Source: Bacteroidota bacterium (GTDB taxonomy: Bacteria; Bacteroidota; Bacteroidia; Chitinophagales; Chitinophagaceae). Taken from it: a DNA stretch of 64,000 bases. The stretch lies in NCBI GenBank assembly GCA_013287475.1, contig JABDDT010000002.1:1-64000 (forward strand), in the 5' to 3' direction. Both the position numbers and the translations under genes were made by a program. Shown here piece after piece: positions 35,178-43,764 of the stretch. A model generated the notes under the pieces. The model was given only the letters and a program-made list of their open reading frames with translations, did no database searches and was not told the origin of the DNA. How positions within the stretch are numbered: position 1 is the first letter of the stretch; the number at the start of each line of letters is the position of its first letter.

Positions 35178-37554
35178 CCGTCCTAAGACTTTTCACCGGA
35201 TTCGAAACCGCTGCTTTGATGGCCTGAAAGCTGACAGTAATTATTGCTATAAGTGTTGCTGTCACGGCAGCTGTAACAAATATCCACCACGAAATCGGAA
35301 TCCTGTATGCAAAATCCAGCAACCATTTATGCATAGAGAAGTATGCAATGGGTGATGCTATGATAACGGCAATGCCAACCAGCCTCAAAAAATCTTTTGA
35401 AAGCAGGTTTACAATATTTCCTACCGATGCACCCAGCACTTTCCGTATCCCTATTTCCCTGGTTCGCTGCATCGTACTGTAAGAAGCGAGACCCAGCAGG
35501 CCCAGACAGGATATAATAATAGCCAGGATGGCGAAATTCAAAAACAGTTTTCCAAATCTCTGTTCAGACTTGTATTGTTTATCAAAATATTCATCCAGGA
35601 AAAAATAACTGAAGGGCCTCGCAGGTATAAGGGTGTTCCATTTATTCTCAATAGAAGAAATCGTTCCCGGCAAATTATTTCCTGAAACCTTGATTGAAAT
35701 CAGGGAACAGCCATTCGGTTCAATGCGCATGGAAAGTGGTTTTATTACTTCCTGCAAAGACTTAAAATGAAAATCTTTCATCACTCCAATGATCTTGCCT
35801 TCCCTTCCCCATTGATTAAAATCCCGGCCAACGGCATCCATTGGTGAACGGTATCCAAACATCTTCACTGCCGCTTCATTAAGGATCATCGCATGGGTGG
35901 TATCCGTCATAAAATCCCTTGAGAAACTCCGGCCGGCTGCCATTTTTATATCAAATTGTTTCAGGTAATCGAAGTCCACAAAATATAGATCAAGGTTTGC
36001 GATCTGCATATCCCCTTTTACATTTTGTATTTTTGAATAAGCTCCCATATTGCCTCCGCCCGGCACGCTGGACGACATGGAAACAGATTTCACATTTGGT
36101 AAGGATGATACTGCATGCATGAAAGCATCCCTGGCAGGATCACCGTTCGAATTGATCACCATCATCTGGTCTTTATTAAATCCCAGATCCTGGTTTCGCA
36201 TAAAGTTCATCTGAAGATAAACGATGATGGTGGCTATAATCAGTGTGATTGAAATAGTGAACTGTGAAATGACCAGGCCTTTTCTAAGTAAAATACCCTT
36301 GGTCCCGGTTGTAAATCTTCCTTTAAGAACCGTGACCGGTTTGAATGAAGACAACACGAGTGCCGGATAAATGCCTGCCAGTACTCCGATTCCGATACTT
36401 GCAAGAAACAGGATACCAATAAAGTTCATATTGTCAAAAACTCCCCTGCTGAGTGTTTTGCCAGCCAGCTGATTAAAGGAAGGAAGTAACAATGCGGCAA
36501 CAGCAATGGTAAGAATAAACGCTATCATGCAAATCAAAACAGATTCGCCGATAAACTGCCGGGTAAGTTGTTGTTTCCCGGCACCCACTACTTTCCGGAT
36601 GCCCACTTCCTTGGCTCTTTCGGCAGAGCGCGCAGTAGTAAGATTGATAAAATTAAAACAGGCGATCAGGAGAATAAATACGGCAATAATGGAAAATATA
36701 TAAACATTTTTGATGCTTCCTGAGTTACTATCGTTACGATCTGAACGCAGATACGCATCCTTGAATTTTTCCAAAATTAAAGTAGGATACATATTCAACT
36801 GCTTCATTTCGGTCCCGTTCATTTTTTCCAGGAATGCGGGAATTTGTTTTTCAAATGCTGCTGCATTTGCGCCGGGCCTTAAAAGAACATACGTTCTGTT
36901 TCCATAATTTCCCCACTGGTCGTCGAGTCCCGGATTCAGTTTGCGGGTTAAAGTATTCATGGATACAATCATGTCGGCCTTGATCATCGAATTTTCCGGA
37001 ATATCTTTCATCACACCGGTGATTTTAGCCGTGAATCCATCACCCGTGAGTAATACGGTTTGACCGATGGGATCTTTGTCACCAAAATATTTTTTTACCG
37101 CGGATTCAGAAAAAACAATGCTGAGCGGTTCGTTAAGTGCTGTTTTAGGATTTCCTTTTATCAGTTTAAAATCGAAGACCTGGAAAAAAGAAGAATCAGC
37201 CCACAGAGAATTTTTTTCCTGGAATTTGACATTGCCTTTTCTCACGAGTAATTCGTCATCAGTAGTTCGTACAGCCGCCTCTACCTGCGGAAAACCTCCC
37301 ATAAGATGAGGACCCACGGCCCAGGACGGACCTCCCGGATGCATGGTTTCTGTAGGTGTTTTGATGTCGCATACGATCCGGTATATCCGGTCGCCTTTGG
37401 AATGAAATTTATCATAGCTTAATTCAAAACGCACATATAGAAAAATCAGGAAACAGGCGGTCATCCCCACCGTCAGCCCCAGGATATTAATCAGGGAGAA
37501 AACACGGTGCCTCCAGAGATTTCTGAACGCGATTTTGAAATAATTCTTAATCAT
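35173..37554 (-). CDS. FtsX/MacB-type ABC transporter permease
   Basis: 793 residues, the large Bacteroidota form with two MacB periplasmic core domains and two FtsX domains. It opens NYFKIAFRNLWRHRVFSLIN with the first membrane helix (ILGLTVGMTACFLIFLYVRF). Membrane clusters follow near 285-430 and 670-780, each with the RxxEIGIRKVxGA motif (RAKEVGIRKVVGAGKQQL; RTREIGIRKVLGASVGNI). It probably exports a small molecule or peptide with the adjacent HlyD and TolC proteins, as in MacAB. The substrate is unknown. Confidence 0.9.
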   Translation of the reverse strand: MIKNYFKIAFRNLWRHRVFSLINILGLTVGMTACFLIFLYVRFELSYDKFHSKGDRIYRIVCDIKTPTETMHPGGPSWAVGPHLMGGFPQVEAAVRTTDDELLVRKGNVKFQEKNSLWADSSFFQVFDFKLIKGNPKTALNEPLSIVFSESAVKKYFGDKDPIGQTVLLTGDGFTAKITGVMKDIPENSMIKADMIVSMNTLTRKLNPGLDDQWGNYGNRTYVLLRPGANAAAFEKQIPAFLEKMNGTEMKQLNMYPTLILEKFKDAYLRSDRNDSNSGSIKNVYIFSIIAVFILLIACFNFINLTTARSAERAKEVGIRKVVGAGKQQLTRQFIGESVLICMIAFILTIAVAALLLPSFNQLAGKTLSRGVFDNMNFIGILFLASIGIGVLAGIYPALVLSSFKPVTVLKGRFTTGTKGILLRKGLVISQFTISITLIIATIIVYLQMNFMRNQDLGFNKDQMMVINSNGDPARDAFMHAVSSLPNVKSVSMSSSVPGGGNMGAYSKIQNVKGDMQIANLDLYFVDFDYLKQFDIKMAAGRSFSRDFMTDTTHAMILNEAAVKMFGYRSPMDAVGRDFNQWGREGKIIGVMKDFHFKSLQEVIKPLSMRIEPNGCSLISIKVSGNNLPGTISSIENKWNTLIPARPFSYFFLDEYFDKQYKSEQRFGKLFLNFAILAIIISCLGLLGLASYSTMQRTREIGIRKVLGASVGNIVNLLSKDFLRLVGIAVIIASPIAYFSMHKWLLDFAYRIPISWWIFVTAAVTATLIAIITVSFQAIKAAVSNPVKSLRTE

Positions 37555-37566
37555 ACATTAATAGAT

Positions 37567-37605
37567 AATCGTTGACCGTTGACCGACGACGGTTGACCGA
37601 TAACG
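37567..37605. repeat. Single family E arm (GTTGACC units)
   Basis: GTTGACC-type units lie 12 bp upstream of the permease start. The right arm of this junction is of family C (37641-37693), so the two sides are from different families. Confidence 0.75.
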
Positions 37606-37640
37606 CCTGCCTTCTTAAGGAAGTGTTGAGGTTTGACATT

Positions 37641-37693
37641 TGATCTCACACTTCCACACTCCCATACTCCCATACTCCCATACTCCCATACTT
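37641..37693. repeat. Family B/C right arm (CACACTTC, then CCCATACT x4)
   Basis: It starts with B-like CTCACACTTCCACACT and continues as four CCCATACT octamers, grading from one family into the other. It ends 17 bp before the stop of the upstream ATPase gene. Confidence 0.85.
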
Positions 37694-37710
37694 TGTTTAA
37701 GGCGTCAGCC

Positions 37711-38388
37711 TTAAACAAGTATGTTCTCAGTCACTGTTTGTCCATCCAGCATCCGGATGATCCGGTGACTGTACCGGGCATCGTGTTCTGAGTGCGTAAC
37801 CATGATTATGGTTGTACCCTGTTCATTCAGATCCGTGAGCAATTCCATTACTTCATTACCATTGGATGAATCCAGGTTTCCTGTCGGTTCATCCGCCAGT
37901 ATCAGTTTTGGTTTGTTAACCACGGCACGGGCCACGGCAACCCTTTGCTGCTGACCGCCGGATAATTGCTGGGGATAGTGATTGCGGCGATGCATGATCT
38001 GCATTTTATCCAGCATTTCTTCCACACGTTTTTTTCTTTCATCACTTTTAACGCCGAGGTAAATCAGGGGCAGTTCTACATTTTCGAAAACAGTAAGTTC
38101 ATCGATCAGGTTGAAACTCTGGAACACGAAGCCGATGTTTCTCTTTCTGAGATCGGCCCTTTTGCGTTCATTGAAGCCAGCCACTTCGATACCGTTGAAA
38201 AGAAAGCTTCCGCTATCCGGATCGTCAAGCAGGCCGAGAATATTCAATAAGGTTGACTTACCGCAACCAGACGGACCCATCACGGCTACGAATTCACCTT
38301 CATTCACCTGGAATGAAAGCTTATTGAGGGCGATGGTTTCTACTTCTTCTGTTCTGTAGATCTTTTCCAGATCGTGAATCTTTATCAT
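37711..38388 (-). CDS. ABC transporter ATP-binding protein (first of the efflux locus)
   Basis: 225 residues, MacB class. Walker A is GPSGCGKSTLLNILGLLD, the Q-loop is VFQSFNLIDELTVFENV, the signature is LSGGQQQRVAVARAV and Walker B is [13 protein letters not shown]. It is the likely motor for the FtsX-type permease that follows. It lies 29 bp after the HlyD adaptor gene on the same strand. Confidence 0.9.
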   Translation of the reverse strand: MIKIHDLEKIYRTEEVETIALNKLSFQVNEGEFVAVMGPSGCGKSTLLNILGLLDDPDSGSFLFNGIEVAGFNERKRADLRKRNIGFVFQSFNLIDELTVFENVELPLIYLGVKSDERKKRVEEMLDKMQIMHRRNHYPQQLSGGQQQRVAVARAVVNKPKLILADEPTGNLDSSNGNEVMELLTDLNEQGTTIIMVTHSEHDARYSHRIIRMLDGQTVTENILV

Positions 38389-38417
38389 TGTTTTTTACTT
38401 TATACTGTGATTGAGAA

Positions 38418-39674
38418 TTATTTTTTGAGAATGAGCTCCTGCATGGTTCCATAATTTTCATAACTGCTGGTCACCACTTTATCTCCCGGCTGCAATCCAC
38501 CCAACACTTCATAATATTCCGGGTTCTGATTGCCCAGTTGTATATCGGCCCTGAATGCAGTTTTACCATCTTCACTCACCTTAAATATCCAGTTGCCACC
38601 CGTCTGCTGATAGAAACCTCCGCGGGGAACAAGAACAGCCACTTTTTCTTCACTGAGTGCCAGTAGGATCTGTAAAGTCTGACCGCGCCGGATCCCTTTT
38701 GGAGCCGGCCCAACGAATTGCATATCCACCTGGAAGTGACCTCCCGTAGATACAGTATATACTTTAAAAATTTTAAGATCATAAGTCGTGTCGCCATTTG
38801 TCCATTTGCCCATAAGTCCGTTGAATACTCTGGAGATATAATGTTCGTCCACGTCAACACGAACTTTGAAACCGGTTAACACGTCAATCTGTCCCAAACG
38901 AGTGCCGGCAGTCTTGGATTGCCCCACTTCCGCATCCAGTGAAGTCAGTTGTCCTTCAACCGGCGATCTCACGATCAGGTCACCTACTTTTTTGCTCAGA
39001 ATAGCCAGTGTTTTCTGGGCTCCTTCATAAGATTGCTTATCCTGCAATGCCTGCTGGTTTACAGAAACAGAATCCTGTTTAAGAATCTGCTGGGTAAGTT
39101 GTTTTTTCTGCAGGTAATAATTATAGTTGTTTTCTGACTGTTTAAATTCCTGATAACCAATGGCTTTCTGGGCGTATAGCTTTTGGTCCAGTGTATATAC
39201 CCTTTCTGCTTCTCTGTAAAAACTTTCAACATCTGCCAGGCTGGTAAGCTTATTGACGGTATTCTGCTGGGCGGTTACGCTGGAAAGGCGCATATTAGAA
39301 AGCAGGGTATATACTGAAGTCTGCTGGTTAGCCAGGCTGAGTTCAAGATCCGTGTTGGATAACCGGAGTATGGGTTCACCTTTCTTCATAAAAGTGCCGT
39401 CTTCCACATATTTTTCCTCCACCCGGCCGCCTTCTGTTGCGTCAAGGTAAATACTGCTGATGGGCAGAACGACCCCGTTTACCGGGATGGTCTCCTGGAA
39501 AGGTCCCTTCGTTACAGTGGCGATCGTGATTCTGTCAAGATCCACATTCAGGCGGCTTTTGCCGGAAGTAAAATAATAACTGCCAAAAGCCAGCAATACA
39601 AGGGCGGTAATACCGCCGATTGTCAGAAGTCTCTTCGTCGACCATCTCTTTTTCTTGATAACCCTGTCTACCAT
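38418..39674 (-). CDS. HlyD/MacA-family periplasmic adaptor
   Basis: 418 residues. One membrane helix near the N-terminus (RLLTIGGITALVLLAFGSYYF) anchors it. Then come a lipoyl-like half motif (ILRLSNTDLELSLANQQ), a coiled-coil hairpin of about 110 residues, the second half (VRSPVEGQLTSLDAEVGQSK) and a beta-barrel domain. It bridges the inner-membrane permease to TolC. It is the first gene of the minus-strand efflux operon and is divergent from the sigma-54 regulator gene, with a 303-bp regulatory region between. Confidence 0.9.
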   Translation of the reverse strand: MVDRVIKKKRWSTKRLLTIGGITALVLLAFGSYYFTSGKSRLNVDLDRITIATVTKGPFQETIPVNGVVLPISSIYLDATEGGRVEEKYVEDGTFMKKGEPILRLSNTDLELSLANQQTSVYTLLSNMRLSSVTAQQNTVNKLTSLADVESFYREAERVYTLDQKLYAQKAIGYQEFKQSENNYNYYLQKKQLTQQILKQDSVSVNQQALQDKQSYEGAQKTLAILSKKVGDLIVRSPVEGQLTSLDAEVGQSKTAGTRLGQIDVLTGFKVRVDVDEHYISRVFNGLMGKWTNGDTTYDLKIFKVYTVSTGGHFQVDMQFVGPAPKGIRRGQTLQILLALSEEKVAVLVPRGGFYQQTGGNWIFKVSEDGKTAFRADIQLGNQNPEYYEVLGGLQPGDKVVTSSYENYGTMQELILKK

Positions 39675-39763
39675 TGCTTGAAATATTTTTTATAAAAGCA
39701 CCCGGTATGAAAATACCCGGTGATATAATCATAGCTGAAACTTTGAAAATACGAAACCATAAA

Positions 39764-39779
39764 TGCAACCACGTGCCAG
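39764..39779 (-). promoter_or_regulatory. Sigma-54-like promoter element of the efflux operon
   Basis: On the minus strand it reads CTGGCACGTGGTTGCA. TGGCACG and TTGCA match the -24/-12 consensus, but GG and GC are 9 bases apart and not the usual 10. It lies 90 bp before the HlyD-adaptor start, next to a gene for a sigma-54-dependent regulator, which gives it context support. Confidence 0.4.
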
Positions 39780-39836
39780 AACCTAAGGAATATGATTTAC
39801 AACAATTTATAAATAGTGAGAAGGTCATCCCGGTCG

Positions 39837-39879
39837 TTTCTGATACAGGAACTGTTCGGTTTCGATACAGGCCTTTCGG
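39837..39879. promoter_or_regulatory. Two direct repeats, possible activator sites
   Basis: TTTCTGATACAGGAACTGTT (then CGG) and TTTCGATACAGGCCTTTCGG follow each other directly. They lie 58-115 bp upstream of the sigma-54-like element, a distance usual for enhancer sites of NtrC-type regulators. Confidence 0.4.
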
Positions 39880-39903
39880 ACCCGGTTATGTTTAAAAAAT
39901 TAA

Positions 39904-39933
39904 TTGTCACCATCTTATCTTATAGTAAACTTG
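39904..39933 (+). promoter_or_regulatory. Putative -33/-7 promoter of the response regulator gene
   Basis: TTG, 19 bases, then TAAACTTG, a one-mismatch fit to the Bacteroidota TTG/TAnnTTTG promoter. It is 45 bp before the ATG at 39978. Confidence 0.4.
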
Positions 39934-39977
39934 TGGCATTGTTTTGTTGCATCTTCGCATGAATATTTTTAACGGCT

Positions 39978-41339
39978 ATGGTTTTAAAAAATGCGCGTAT
40001 CCTGGTTATTGATGATGACGTGGATATTCTGACCGCTGTACGGTTGCTCTTAAAAACAGAAGCCGCGGAGGTCCTCACAGAAAAAAACCCCGAAAATATC
40101 AGGTCAATATTATATAAAAATCATTTTGACCTGATTTTGCTGGATATGAATTTTAACAGTGCCATCAATACGGGAAACGAAGGATTGTATTGGTTGCGCA
40201 AGATAAGGGAATGGGACGCAGCAGCCTCAGTGATTATGATAACTGCTTATGGTGATATTGACCTGGCGGTCAGATCCCTGAAAGAGGGTGCTTTGGATTT
40301 TGTCGTGAAACCATGGCATAACGAAAAGCTGGTGGCTACAATACGTGAAACGCTGCAGAAAAAAGATGGCTCGGTACCTTCCAAATCTTATGATGCACCC
40401 GCAGGTCAGGGTCAAACGCCATTTATTGGTCAGTCAGCCCCGATGAGAGATATATTGAGTAAAGTCGAAAAAATTGCTCCGACAGACGCCAATATCCTGA
40501 TCATGGGAGAAAACGGTACCGGAAAAGATCTCATGGCCCGCATGATTCATGAAAGATCGGGGAGGGCTGCAAAGCAATTTGTAAAAGTTGATGTGGGCGC
40601 ACTGACCGAAACATTATTCGAAAGTGAATTATTCGGACATAAAAAAGGGGCGTTTACAGATGCACGTGATGATCGCACGGGCCGTTTTGAAATGGCTTCC
40701 GGCGGTACTTTATTTTTGGATGAAATCGGGAATATAACACTTCAGCAACAAGCCAAACTCCTGTCGGTAATTCAAAACAGGCAGGTATCCAGACTGGGAT
40801 CCAACCTGCTGATTCCGGTGGATATCCGCCTGATCTGTGCCACCAACCTGCCCATTTCCGAACTGGCCAACGAAATGAGATTCAGGAAAGATCTCATCTA
40901 CCGTATCAACACCGTGGAGATCACCATGCCTCCGCTCAGAAAAAGACCGGACGATATTCCGCCACTTGCCAGGGAATTTGCGCTGATGTATGCGGGTAAA
41001 TATCTGAAACGCTCCCTGGAACTGGATAATAAAGCCATTGAAAAACTCAGAGCCTATCATTTCCCGGGAAATGTGCGGGAACTTCAATACAGTATAGAAA
41101 GAGCTGTGATCATGTGTGAAGGAGATCAGATACGGGCAGAAGATATCATCTTTTCACCTTTGGAAACCGTTAAGGAAATGGCTGAGGAGGATGATAGTAA
41201 TTTCACACTAAGCACCATTGAGAAAAACACCATTCTGAAAGTAATTGAAAAGCATCAGGGAAACATATCGCGCGCTGCGCGAGAACTGGGCCTTACACGC
41301 ACAGCACTTTATCGCAGGCTCAGCAAATATGATATTTAA
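39978..41339 (+). CDS. Sigma-54-dependent response regulator, NtrC type
   Basis: 453 residues in three domains. The receiver domain has Asp56 (DLILLDMNF) with the acidic DDD near 12-14 and Lys in VVKPW. The AAA+ domain has Walker A GENGTGKD, Walker B GGTLFLDEIG and a sigma-54 contact loop GAFTDA in place of GAFTGA, a variant that is common. The Fis-type helix-turn-helix is at the end (GNISRAARELGLTRTALYRR). With the kinase encoded next it probably activates the divergent efflux operon. The stop is at the start of an A2/E repeat. Confidence 0.93.
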   Translation: MVLKNARILVIDDDVDILTAVRLLLKTEAAEVLTEKNPENIRSILYKNHFDLILLDMNFNSAINTGNEGLYWLRKIREWDAAASVIMITAYGDIDLAVRSLKEGALDFVVKPWHNEKLVATIRETLQKKDGSVPSKSYDAPAGQGQTPFIGQSAPMRDILSKVEKIAPTDANILIMGENGTGKDLMARMIHERSGRAAKQFVKVDVGALTETLFESELFGHKKGAFTDARDDRTGRFEMASGGTLFLDEIGNITLQQQAKLLSVIQNRQVSRLGSNLLIPVDIRLICATNLPISELANEMRFRKDLIYRINTVEITMPPLRKRPDDIPPLAREFALMYAGKYLKRSLELDNKAIEKLRAYHFPGNVRELQYSIERAVIMCEGDQIRAEDIIFSPLETVKEMAEEDDSNFTLSTIEKNTILKVIEKHQGNISRAARELGLTRTALYRRLSKYDI

Positions 41340-41396
41340 CGCTTAAAGCGTAACGCCTAACGCCAACGGCCAACCGTCATCCGTCAACCGTCAACC
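41338..41396. repeat. Mosaic of A2 (CGCTTAA) and E (GTCAACC) heptamers
   Basis: Left-polarity units CGCTTAA, AGCGTAA and CGCCTAA (41338-41361) run into right-polarity units CCAACGG, CCAACCG and TCAACCG. The whole 57-bp gap between the regulator stop and the kinase ATG (41397) is repeat. Confidence 0.85.
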
Positions 41397-42740
41397 ATGT
41401 TTAAACGTTTCGAACTTCGCATACTTGTCCGCGTTATTTTCATGTTCCTGGTGCTCTGCCTGGCATCCATCACCGTAATTCAGGCCCAGTATATTTATCT
41501 CATTATCCTCGTACCGGTTATTGCCTGGCAGTTTTCTGATTTCTACCGTTTTTTCAGAAAAACCCAGGATGAACTCGAACAGTTCGTTGAATCCATTCAC
41601 TATCGTGATTTCTCCAGGCATTTTGATGTAAGCCATGCACCGGATGAACTGAAAACCATGCGAAAAGGGTTCAATGATATCAACAGCACTTTTAAAGTGA
41701 TCAGCCGTGAAAAAGAAACCCAATATCTCTATCTTCAGAAAATTCTGGAATTGGTTGAAACAGGTATTCTTTCTTATGAAGTGGAAAGCGGGGACGTGGT
41801 ATGGATGAATGATTCCCTAAAAAAAATTCTCGGAATTCCATATCTGAAAACTCTTCATTCCCTGGAAAAAAGAGACGTTTACCTTTTCCAGGAAATCAAT
41901 CAGCTGCAACCCGGTGCCGGCAAGATTCTTTCTATCTCAAAAGATAATGGTATTGTAAAAGTGCTGGCATCCGCTACCGGATTTCAGACAGACAATAAAA
42001 CCTACAAACTGGCTGCGTTTCAGAATGTGAACGAAGCGCTGGATGAAACAGAGGCAAAAGCCTGGCAAAAACTACTCAGCGTAATGACCCATGAAATCAT
42101 GAATTCCGTGGCACCGATTTCTTCTCTCGCAGATACCATGCTGAGCCGTTTACAGAAAGCCACTGATTTTATGCTGGAGCAACCGGCAGCTGTGGAAGAC
42201 CTTGAACTGGGAATCGAAACGATCAGAAGAAGGAGTGAAGGGCTTTTGAAATTTGCAGAAACATACAGGAATCTCAATAAAATCATTTCTCCGACAGTAA
42301 AAAAAGTATACCTCCGTGACATGTTTGAAAATTTGCATCAACTCATGTTGCCAACCCTTGAACAGAAAAATGTGGAACTGGAAATCATTTTACAAAATCC
42401 GGATCTGTCATACGAACTCGATGCAACACTGATTGAACAGGTACTGATCAATTTACTGGTGAACGCAATTGAAGCCGTGAAGGACAAACCCAAACCAAGG
42501 ATCCAGCTTTCTGCATTTTCGGCGGCAGGAAGCAGTAAGATCAATATAAAAGTGGCAGACAACGGTTGCGGGATTCCGGCTTCCCTGATGGACCGGATTT
42601 TTATTCCTTTCTTCAGTACCAGGAAAAACGGCAGTGGAATCGGTCTCAGTCTATGCCAGCAGATCCTTCTCCTGCATAAGGGAAATATCCAGGTTCAATC
42701 TGTCGAAAATGAAGGATCGGTCTTTACTTTGCACCTGTAA
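41397..42740 (+). CDS. Two-component sensor histidine kinase
   Basis: 447 residues. Two N-terminal membrane helices (about 8-30 and 33-50) with a very short periplasmic loop, so sensing is probably within the membrane or cytosolic. A PAS-like segment (ILELVETGILSYEVESGDVV) leads to the H-box with His232 in SVMTHEIMNSVAPI. The ATPase domain has the N-box LINLLVNAIEAVKD, the G1 box DNGCGIP and SGIGLSL. It is in an operon with the NtrC-type regulator, a pairing often found beside efflux genes in Bacteroidota. Confidence 0.92.
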   Translation: MFKRFELRILVRVIFMFLVLCLASITVIQAQYIYLIILVPVIAWQFSDFYRFFRKTQDELEQFVESIHYRDFSRHFDVSHAPDELKTMRKGFNDINSTFKVISREKETQYLYLQKILELVETGILSYEVESGDVVWMNDSLKKILGIPYLKTLHSLEKRDVYLFQEINQLQPGAGKILSISKDNGIVKVLASATGFQTDNKTYKLAAFQNVNEALDETEAKAWQKLLSVMTHEIMNSVAPISSLADTMLSRLQKATDFMLEQPAAVEDLELGIETIRRRSEGLLKFAETYRNLNKIISPTVKKVYLRDMFENLHQLMLPTLEQKNVELEIILQNPDLSYELDATLIEQVLINLLVNAIEAVKDKPKPRIQLSAFSAAGSSKINIKVADNGCGIPASLMDRIFIPFFSTRKNGSGIGLSLCQQILLLHKGNIQVQSVENEGSVFTLHL

Positions 42741-42742
42741 GG

Positions 42743-42821
42743 AAAGTATGGGAGTATGGGAGTATGGGAGTGTAAATTCCTATTAAAACAATTAATAATT
42801 AATAACTGATAATTAATAATT
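42743..42821. repeat. Mosaic of family C (GTATGGGA) and family F (AATTAAT) units
   Basis: Family C left arm at 42743-42774, then a self-complementary AATTAAT-type stretch at 42790-42821 that ends at the ATG of the next gene. Confidence 0.8.
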
Positions 42822-43502
42822 ATGCTCATTGGCATTACCGATTGTAGGAAATTCGAAAATTACCGCAAATGGGTGGAATCGGAAACTGGCGTCAAAGTTG
42901 TAAAACTGAGTTTGTATAATAAAAACGCGGATGAAATGGACGAATGTGATGGAGTGATTTTCAGTGGCGGAGAAGACCTGCATCCCAAATTATATGGTAA
43001 GCCTGAATTTGAATTGGATTATGGGCTAAAAGAAATCATTCCGGAACGAGACCAGTTTGAATACCAGGTGATCGCTAAGGCATTTTCATCAAAAAAACCA
43101 GTTCTCGGAATCTGCAGGGGACTTCAGCTGATCAATGTTTTCCTCGAAGGAACCCTGGTTCCTGATATTCCGGTCGTACTCTCATCTACCGCACATGGTA
43201 AAAAAAATGGGGTGGATCAGACACATTTTATCCGGGTAATCCCCAACACCCTTCTCTTTAATATTTGCGGACTGGAACTGGGCACCGTAAATTCCGCACA
43301 CCACCAGTCGGTCGACAAGCCGGGCGATCTCCTTAAAATTTCGGCATACAGCGAACCCTCCATCGTCGAAGCCATGGAGTGGAAAGATCCTCTGAATAAG
43401 TCCTGGCTCCTTATGGTTCAATGGCATCCTGAACGAATGACAGACCAGTCTTCCCCATTTTCTGTTGCCATTAAAACTGCATTTCTCGACGCCTGTCTTT
43501 AG
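42822..43502 (+). CDS. Class I glutamine amidotransferase-like protein, C26 type
   Basis: 226 residues. The nucleophile elbow GICRGLQLINVFLEG gives the catalytic Cys, and VQWHPERM gives His and Glu of the triad. The layout is that of gamma-glutamyl-gamma-aminobutyrate hydrolase (PuuD) and related C26 peptidases. It would cleave a gamma-glutamyl bond; the substrate is uncertain. It is a stand-alone enzyme with no synthetase partner nearby. Its start follows directly after an AATTAAT-type repeat. Confidence 0.8.
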   Translation: MLIGITDCRKFENYRKWVESETGVKVVKLSLYNKNADEMDECDGVIFSGGEDLHPKLYGKPEFELDYGLKEIIPERDQFEYQVIAKAFSSKKPVLGICRGLQLINVFLEGTLVPDIPVVLSSTAHGKKNGVDQTHFIRVIPNTLLFNICGLELGTVNSAHHQSVDKPGDLLKISAYSEPSIVEAMEWKDPLNKSWLLMVQWHPERMTDQSSPFSVAIKTAFLDACL

Positions 43503-43518
43503 GCCAATAAAAGTTTCA

Positions 43519-43549
43519 TAAATAAATCTCTAAGAGTAAACCCTTAGTA
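43519..43549 (+). repeat. Upstream element shared with the T9SS paralogue (copy 1)
   Basis: AAATAAATC followed by TCTAAGAGTAAACCCTTAG. A close copy at 45681-45711 (AAATAAATC, AATAAGAGAAAACCCTTAG) precedes the second paralogue. The core holds a short inverted repeat CTAAG/CTTAG. Confidence 0.65.
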
Positions 43550-43764
43550 TGATTAAGAAATTGCTTTATTCCTTTCATTTTATAGGAGTTGGCAAAAGAA
43601 TTGATGGTATTTAACAGGTGGTTTAAGTCCTGATTCATCCCTTCGAAAACTGATTTTATTTCGCTTCCTTTCCTGTTGATTAAAATCCTCCTTGAAAATA
43701 TTCCGGTAAAAGATAAGAACTGTATAATCATAAAAGATAACAACTGATTAATCAATTATTGTTT

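Larger units (their letters stand above)
39675..39977. other. Divergent regulatory region of the efflux locus
   Basis: 303 bp without a gene. It holds a sigma-54-like element on the minus strand (39764-39779), two direct repeats with GATACAGG cores (39837-39859 and 39860-39879), and a sigma-70-like promoter for the regulator (39904-39933). No heptamer repeats occur here. Confidence 0.6.

Noticed and set aside
39932-39951. Second sigma-54 promoter candidate on the plus strand (TGGCATTGTTTTGTTGCA) before the regulator gene
   Set aside because: GG and GC are 12 bases apart in place of 10, and the -24 half is TGGCAT. A sigma-70-like box overlaps the region and fits better.
43516-43755. Small minus-strand reading frame of 79 codons
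   Set aside because: No recognisable domain. It lies across the upstream element and promoter region of the T9SS gene and has no regulatory signals of its own.
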